DNA from: Fulvimarina uroteuthidis
Lineage (GTDB): Bacteria > Pseudomonadota > Alphaproteobacteria > Rhizobiales > Rhizobiaceae
Direction of reading: 5' to 3'
NCBI RefSeq assembly: GCF_034321785.1
Contig: NZ_JAXLPB010000004.1
Coordinates: forward strand, 62,001-126,000
Length of the DNA stretch: 64,000 nt
In this document: positions 61,053 to 64,000 of the stretch, one piece after another
Numbering within the stretch: position 1 is the stretch's first letter
Layout: the number at the start of each line of letters is the position of its first letter
Notes under the pieces: model-generated
What the model was told of the DNA's origin: nothing
Seen by the model: the letters and a program-made list of their open reading frames with translations, nothing else
The model's database searches: none
Position numbers and translations under genes: made by a program

Positions 61053-61664
61053 TCACGCCGAAGCGCTCGGCCGCTCCCGAACGCTCTCGTACCAGCGTTT
61101 CACATGGGTGAAATCGTCCGGGACATCGAGGTTGGCGGCCTTCATGAAGCCCACCGCGACGAAGGCGGTGATGTCGGCGACCGAGAAGGCTGCGCCGGCG
61201 AGAAACGCGTTGGCGGAAAGTTGTTCCTCGATCATGGCAAGGGCCTCGATCGCGCGGCCCCTGTTCAGTTCGGCCCATTCCGCGATCTGGACGGGCTCGG
61301 CCACCGCCATGCCGGGATGACCGTGGCGGAACACGGCGCCGACGGCGAGATAGAGTTCGAGTTCGGCGCGCCGGTTCCACATCTCGACGAGGCCGATCTC
61401 GATGGGGGTGCGTCCGAACAGGGGCGGATCGGGATGAAGCGCCTCGACATAGCGGCAGATCGCGATCGATTCGGTCAGGATCGTGCCATCGTCGAGCTCG
61501 AGGACCGGAAGGCGCTTCAGCCGGTTGCGCGCGGCGATCGCCTCGCCGCGATGCTCGCCCTTCGCCATGTCGATCGGCACGGTCGCGATCTCTATGCCTT
61601 TTTCCGCCAGGAACATGCGCGTGCGGCGGGGATTGGGCGCACGGCCACCGTCGAAAAGCTTCAT
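61053..61664 (-). CDS. Glutathione S-transferase-family protein
   Basis: A 203-residue glutathione transferase. The N-terminal domain has MKLFDGGRAPNPRRTRMFLAEKGIEI, RLKRLPVLELDDGTILTESIAICRYVEAL. The helical domain has FSVADITAFVAVGF. The position normally holding the catalytic Ser/Tyr is not clear. ATG 61664 is preferred over 61679. It is first in a two-gene operon with the UDG-like gene. Confidence 0.87.
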   Translation of the reverse strand: MKLFDGGRAPNPRRTRMFLAEKGIEIATVPIDMAKGEHRGEAIAARNRLKRLPVLELDDGTILTESIAICRYVEALHPDPPLFGRTPIEIGLVEMWNRRAELELYLAVGAVFRHGHPGMAVAEPVQIAEWAELNRGRAIEALAMIEEQLSANAFLAGAAFSVADITAFVAVGFMKAANLDVPDDFTHVKRWYESVRERPSASA

Positions 61665-61810
61665 GGAATGGTCCTTCACGATAAGCGTTCGATGTACCGT
61701 GTTAACGAAACATGGCGCGGTCTTTGCGGTTCATTAAGGCATCTTGTTCATTCTTCGGGAAGACAAGACCCAGCTTTTTGCCCCCAGCGTACCGGACCTG
61801 TCCAGACCCG

Positions 61811-63325
61811 ATGTCACTCGCCCTATCCCCCTTCGACGAGCACTCGCGTGCGGACAAGACGAGGACGCCGCAGCGCGGCCGTCCCGGCTCGACGAATGGC
61901 ATCCGTTCGCTGCGGGAGACCATGAAGCGCCGGGGCCGCCGCACCTCCTTCATCGAGCGCGAGCTTCTCGTCCTGCATGCCGCGCAGATCCGCGCCTCCT
62001 CGATCCTCCTGCCCGCACCGGTCATCCTGACCGGGTTCGGCCTCTCGATCTTCACCGGCGCGTTCGTCGCGGGCCTGTGGACCGGACTGACACTCCTTGC
62101 CTATCTCGTCCTCGTCATTCTCGGCCGGCGCGCCAACGCCGCGCAGGAGGGACCGGCCGGCAGGACCGGCCGCATCGGCGCGACCACCTTTCTGGTCGGC
62201 CACGTCCTCATCGGCCTCTGCTGGTCCTACCTGCCCTATCTGGAATGCCACGACTGCGCCCCCATGCGGTTCGAGATCTTCCAGTTCTCCGTCCTCGTCC
62301 TCGTGATCGCGATGACGGCGATGGTTTCCTCGACGCTGCGTCTCGTCGTCCCCATCACCTTCGCGCCGCTCTTGATCGGGCTGCTTTCGCAGCTCGTGAA
62401 CCATTCCGATCCGATGACGGCGGCGATGGATCTCGTTCTCGTCGGCGCGGTCCCCTTCTTCGCCTTCGTTGCCGAGGCGCTGCGCAGGGGAGCCGTCGCC
62501 CAGGTGCGCCACCAGGCCGAGAAGGACGAGCTGATCGGCGAGTTGGAGCGCTCGCGGGTGCTGTCCGACGAAGCGCGCCGGCGCGCCGAGGACGCGAACC
62601 GCGCCAAATCGCAGTTCCTGGCGACCATGAGCCACGAGCTGCGCACGCCGCTGAACGCGATCCTCGGATTTTCGGAAGTGATGCAGAACGAGATCTTCGG
62701 CCCGATCGGCAGCCCGAACTACAAGGAATATCTCGACGACATCCATTCCTCGGGCCGGCATCTGCTCGGCGTCATCAACGAGATCCTCGACCTGTCCCGG
62801 GTCGAGGCCGGACAATACAAGCTGAACGAAGAGGCGGTCGATCTCAGCCGCGTCGCCGCCGAATGCATCACCACCGTCAGGCTGCGTGCCGAAAACAAGC
62901 GGATCGCGCTGCACCTGCAGTGCGAGGACAATCTGCCCATGCTGTGGGGCGACGAGCGAGCGCTGCGCCAGATCGTGCTCAACCTTTTGTCGAACGCTGT
63001 GAAGTTCACGGCGCCATCGGGCGAGATCGTGATCAGCGTCGGCTGGACTGCCGGAGGCGGGCAATATGTCGGCGTGAGCGACAATGGGGCGGGCATACCG
63101 CAAGACGAGATCCCCACCGTTCTGGCCTCCTTCGGACAGGGCACGAACGCAATCAAGAGCGCCGAACAGGGCACCGGTCTCGGCCTGCCGATCGTCCAGG
63201 CGCTGGTGAAGCTGCATGACGGGCAGTTCGAACTGACCTCGCGCGAAGGCAAGGGAACGAACGTCATCGCGGTGTTCCCCCATTCGCGGGTGCTGGAGGT
63301 CATGCCCGCCTTCGAGGACGCCTGA
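61811..63325 (+). CDS. Membrane-bound histidine kinase, PleC/DivJ-like catalytic core
   Basis: A 504-residue kinase. Five or six hydrophobic segments (about residues 65-240) form the N-terminal half, without a large extracytoplasmic domain. After a coiled-coil linker (AEKDELIGELERSRVLSDEARRRAEDANRAKSQ) comes the H-box FLATMSHELRTPLNAILGFSEVMQNEIFGPIG, the N-box LNLLSNAVKFT, and G boxes VSDNGAGIPQDEIP and GTGLGLPIVQALVKLH. The sequence from the H-box resembles PleC/DivJ/PdhS kinases that act on DivK, but no PAS domain is present. No regulator gene is adjacent. Confidence 0.88.
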   Translation: MSLALSPFDEHSRADKTRTPQRGRPGSTNGIRSLRETMKRRGRRTSFIERELLVLHAAQIRASSILLPAPVILTGFGLSIFTGAFVAGLWTGLTLLAYLVLVILGRRANAAQEGPAGRTGRIGATTFLVGHVLIGLCWSYLPYLECHDCAPMRFEIFQFSVLVLVIAMTAMVSSTLRLVVPITFAPLLIGLLSQLVNHSDPMTAAMDLVLVGAVPFFAFVAEALRRGAVAQVRHQAEKDELIGELERSRVLSDEARRRAEDANRAKSQFLATMSHELRTPLNAILGFSEVMQNEIFGPIGSPNYKEYLDDIHSSGRHLLGVINEILDLSRVEAGQYKLNEEAVDLSRVAAECITTVRLRAENKRIALHLQCEDNLPMLWGDERALRQIVLNLLSNAVKFTAPSGEIVISVGWTAGGGQYVGVSDNGAGIPQDEIPTVLASFGQGTNAIKSAEQGTGLGLPIVQALVKLHDGQFELTSREGKGTNVIAVFPHSRVLEVMPAFEDA

Positions 63326-63434
63326 ACGCCTTTCGGCGGCACACTTGAGGTCAGCCGGTCCACCGACCATGTTGGAGGACCACGTCACGGCGCCGATGCT
63401 TCTCGCGCCATTCCATTCGAGCGCAAGTGATCTC

Positions 63435-63641
63435 ATGACCGATTCGCCCTGCAACGGGATCTGCCAACTTCATCCGCAAACCGGGCTCTGCCGGGGCTGC
63501 GGCCGGACCGGTGCGGAAATTGGAGCCTGGGGCATGCTCGGGCGTGCCGAACGGCTGTCCATCATGCGGACGCTGCCGGCCCGGATGAGCCAAGCGAGCA
63601 TGGAACCTGCCAAGCCCGGAAAGCGGCGTGATGCGCGATAG
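63435..63641 (+). CDS. DUF1289 protein
   Basis: A 68-residue small protein. The signature CNGICQLHPQTGLCRGCGRTGAEIGAW has four Cys that could bind zinc or an iron-sulfur cluster. Function is unknown. The ATG at 63435 gives the family's usual length. The stop codon overlaps the start of the following protease gene by 11 bases, so they are coupled. Confidence 0.85.
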   Translation: MTDSPCNGICQLHPQTGLCRGCGRTGAEIGAWGMLGRAERLSIMRTLPARMSQASMEPAKPGKRRDAR

Positions 63642-64000
63642 TTCGCTGCTCTGGATTCTGCTGGCCGTCATCGGCGTGGCGCTTCTCGCCCTTCTCACCA
63701 GCCGGGACGGATCGGTCGCCGGCCTGCCGGACGGCCAGTTCGCGCAGCTGGCCTATTACGGGGCCTGGGGCGTCGGGATCGGCGCGAGCCTGTTTCTCCT
63801 GCGAAGCGTCCGGCTCGGGGAAGCACTTCGCCATGCCGCGATCTGGGCCGGCGTCTTTCTCGTCACCATCGCGGGCTACGCCTTCGCGCCCGAACTTCTC
63901 GCCGTGAAGAACCGGATGATGGCGGTTCTCGTCCCCGGCAGCGTCGTCGCCCTGCCGTCGGACGGGGAACGCCGGCAATATATGGCCGTTCGCGGCTCCG
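63631..64000 (+). CDS. Retropepsin-like (clan AA) aspartic protease, 3' end outside window
   Basis: The first 123 codons of a membrane-anchored protein. Three hydrophobic segments (about 5-23, 38-55 and 67-83) are followed by the start of a soluble part. The active-site D-T/S-G motif has not been reached by the right edge, so the protease assignment depends on the N-terminal form and on the DUF1289 neighbour, a pairing I recall from Rhizobiales. The frame is open to the last base. Confidence 0.55.
   Translation, partial: MRDSSLLWILLAVIGVALLALLTSRDGSVAGLPDGQFAQLAYYGAWGVGIGASLFLLRSVRLGEALRHAAIWAGVFLVTIAGYAFAPELLAVKNRMMAVLVPGSVVALPSDGERRQYMAVRGS

Noticed and set aside
1..64000. Search for CRISPR arrays, rRNA, tRNA, insertion sequences, prophage and integrase genes
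   Set aside because: No spaced direct repeats, cloverleaf-like segments, transposase or phage proteins were noticed on reading; a tRNA could still be missed by eye.

Overview
The window is high-GC, densely coded chromosomal DNA. It most likely comes from a free-living alphaproteobacterium of the Hyphomicrobiales (Rhizobiales) type. This rests on gene content: a SahR-like regulator next to metF, DUF1499, DUF5330, DUF6456, DUF1194 and DUF2293 proteins, an HWE-family sensor kinase, an ExoD-like membrane protein, an entericidin-type lipoprotein, a DUF1289 gene overlapping a retropepsin-like protease gene, and a heterotetrameric sarcosine oxidase locus. The genus cannot be given. I saw no rRNA, tRNA, CRISPR array, transposase or phage module.

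Layout. 1-20.9 kb is mostly housekeeping: a flavin monooxygenase cut by the left edge, a very long OmpA-like envelope protein, the sahR-metF pair with a clear operator, TrmO, DUF2293, DedA, an HWE kinase with its receiver, the ABC-F factor EttA, SufE, a DnaA-domain-IV-like protein coupled to DUF6456, a tiny entericidin-like lipoprotein, a patatin, an ExoD-like protein, a DUF1194 protein, a tautomerase and a glutathione transferase. 21-29 kb holds AMP nucleosidase, an endonuclease/exonuclease/phosphatase-fold protein, a DUF4166 reductase and two acyl-CoA synthetases. 29.1-31.6 kb holds ETF:ubiquinone oxidoreductase, whose stop codon overlaps a HEPN gene and its small partner. 31.7-41.6 kb holds an SMR pump, a uracil-DNA glycosylase, an MFS and a GntP transporter, a SelD-associated-type oxidoreductase, a D,D-carboxypeptidase lipoprotein, and a Spy/CpxP-like gene divergent from an OmpR-type two-component system.

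The main accessory region is 41.7-58.2 kb, a complete glycine betaine catabolic locus. It has a GbdR-like regulator, then soxBDAG, gbcA-gbcB, and dgcA-dgcB-etfA-etfB, all on the plus strand with many start/stop overlaps. The products would strip three methyl groups from glycine betaine: GbcAB gives dimethylglycine, DgcAB with EtfAB gives sarcosine, and SoxBDAG gives glycine plus methylene-tetrahydrofolate. MetF, elsewhere in the window, reduces that one-carbon product. Two foreign-looking pieces sit inside the locus: a lower-GC pair of genes, one with an XRE-type helix-turn-helix, between the regulator and soxB, and a GIY-YIG nuclease gene between gbcB and dgcA.

58.3-64 kb holds acetolactate synthase large subunit with an attenuator whose leader peptide contains Ile-Leu-Val-Ile-Val, a second uracil-DNA glycosylase-like gene with a glutathione transferase, a membrane histidine kinase, DUF1289, and an aspartic protease gene cut by the right edge.

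The least explained signals are the HEPN pair attached to ETF-QO, the XRE-containing pair inserted in the betaine locus, and the GIY-YIG gene coupled to dgcA. The best supported regulatory predictions are the SahR palindrome and the near-leaderless ilv attenuator.
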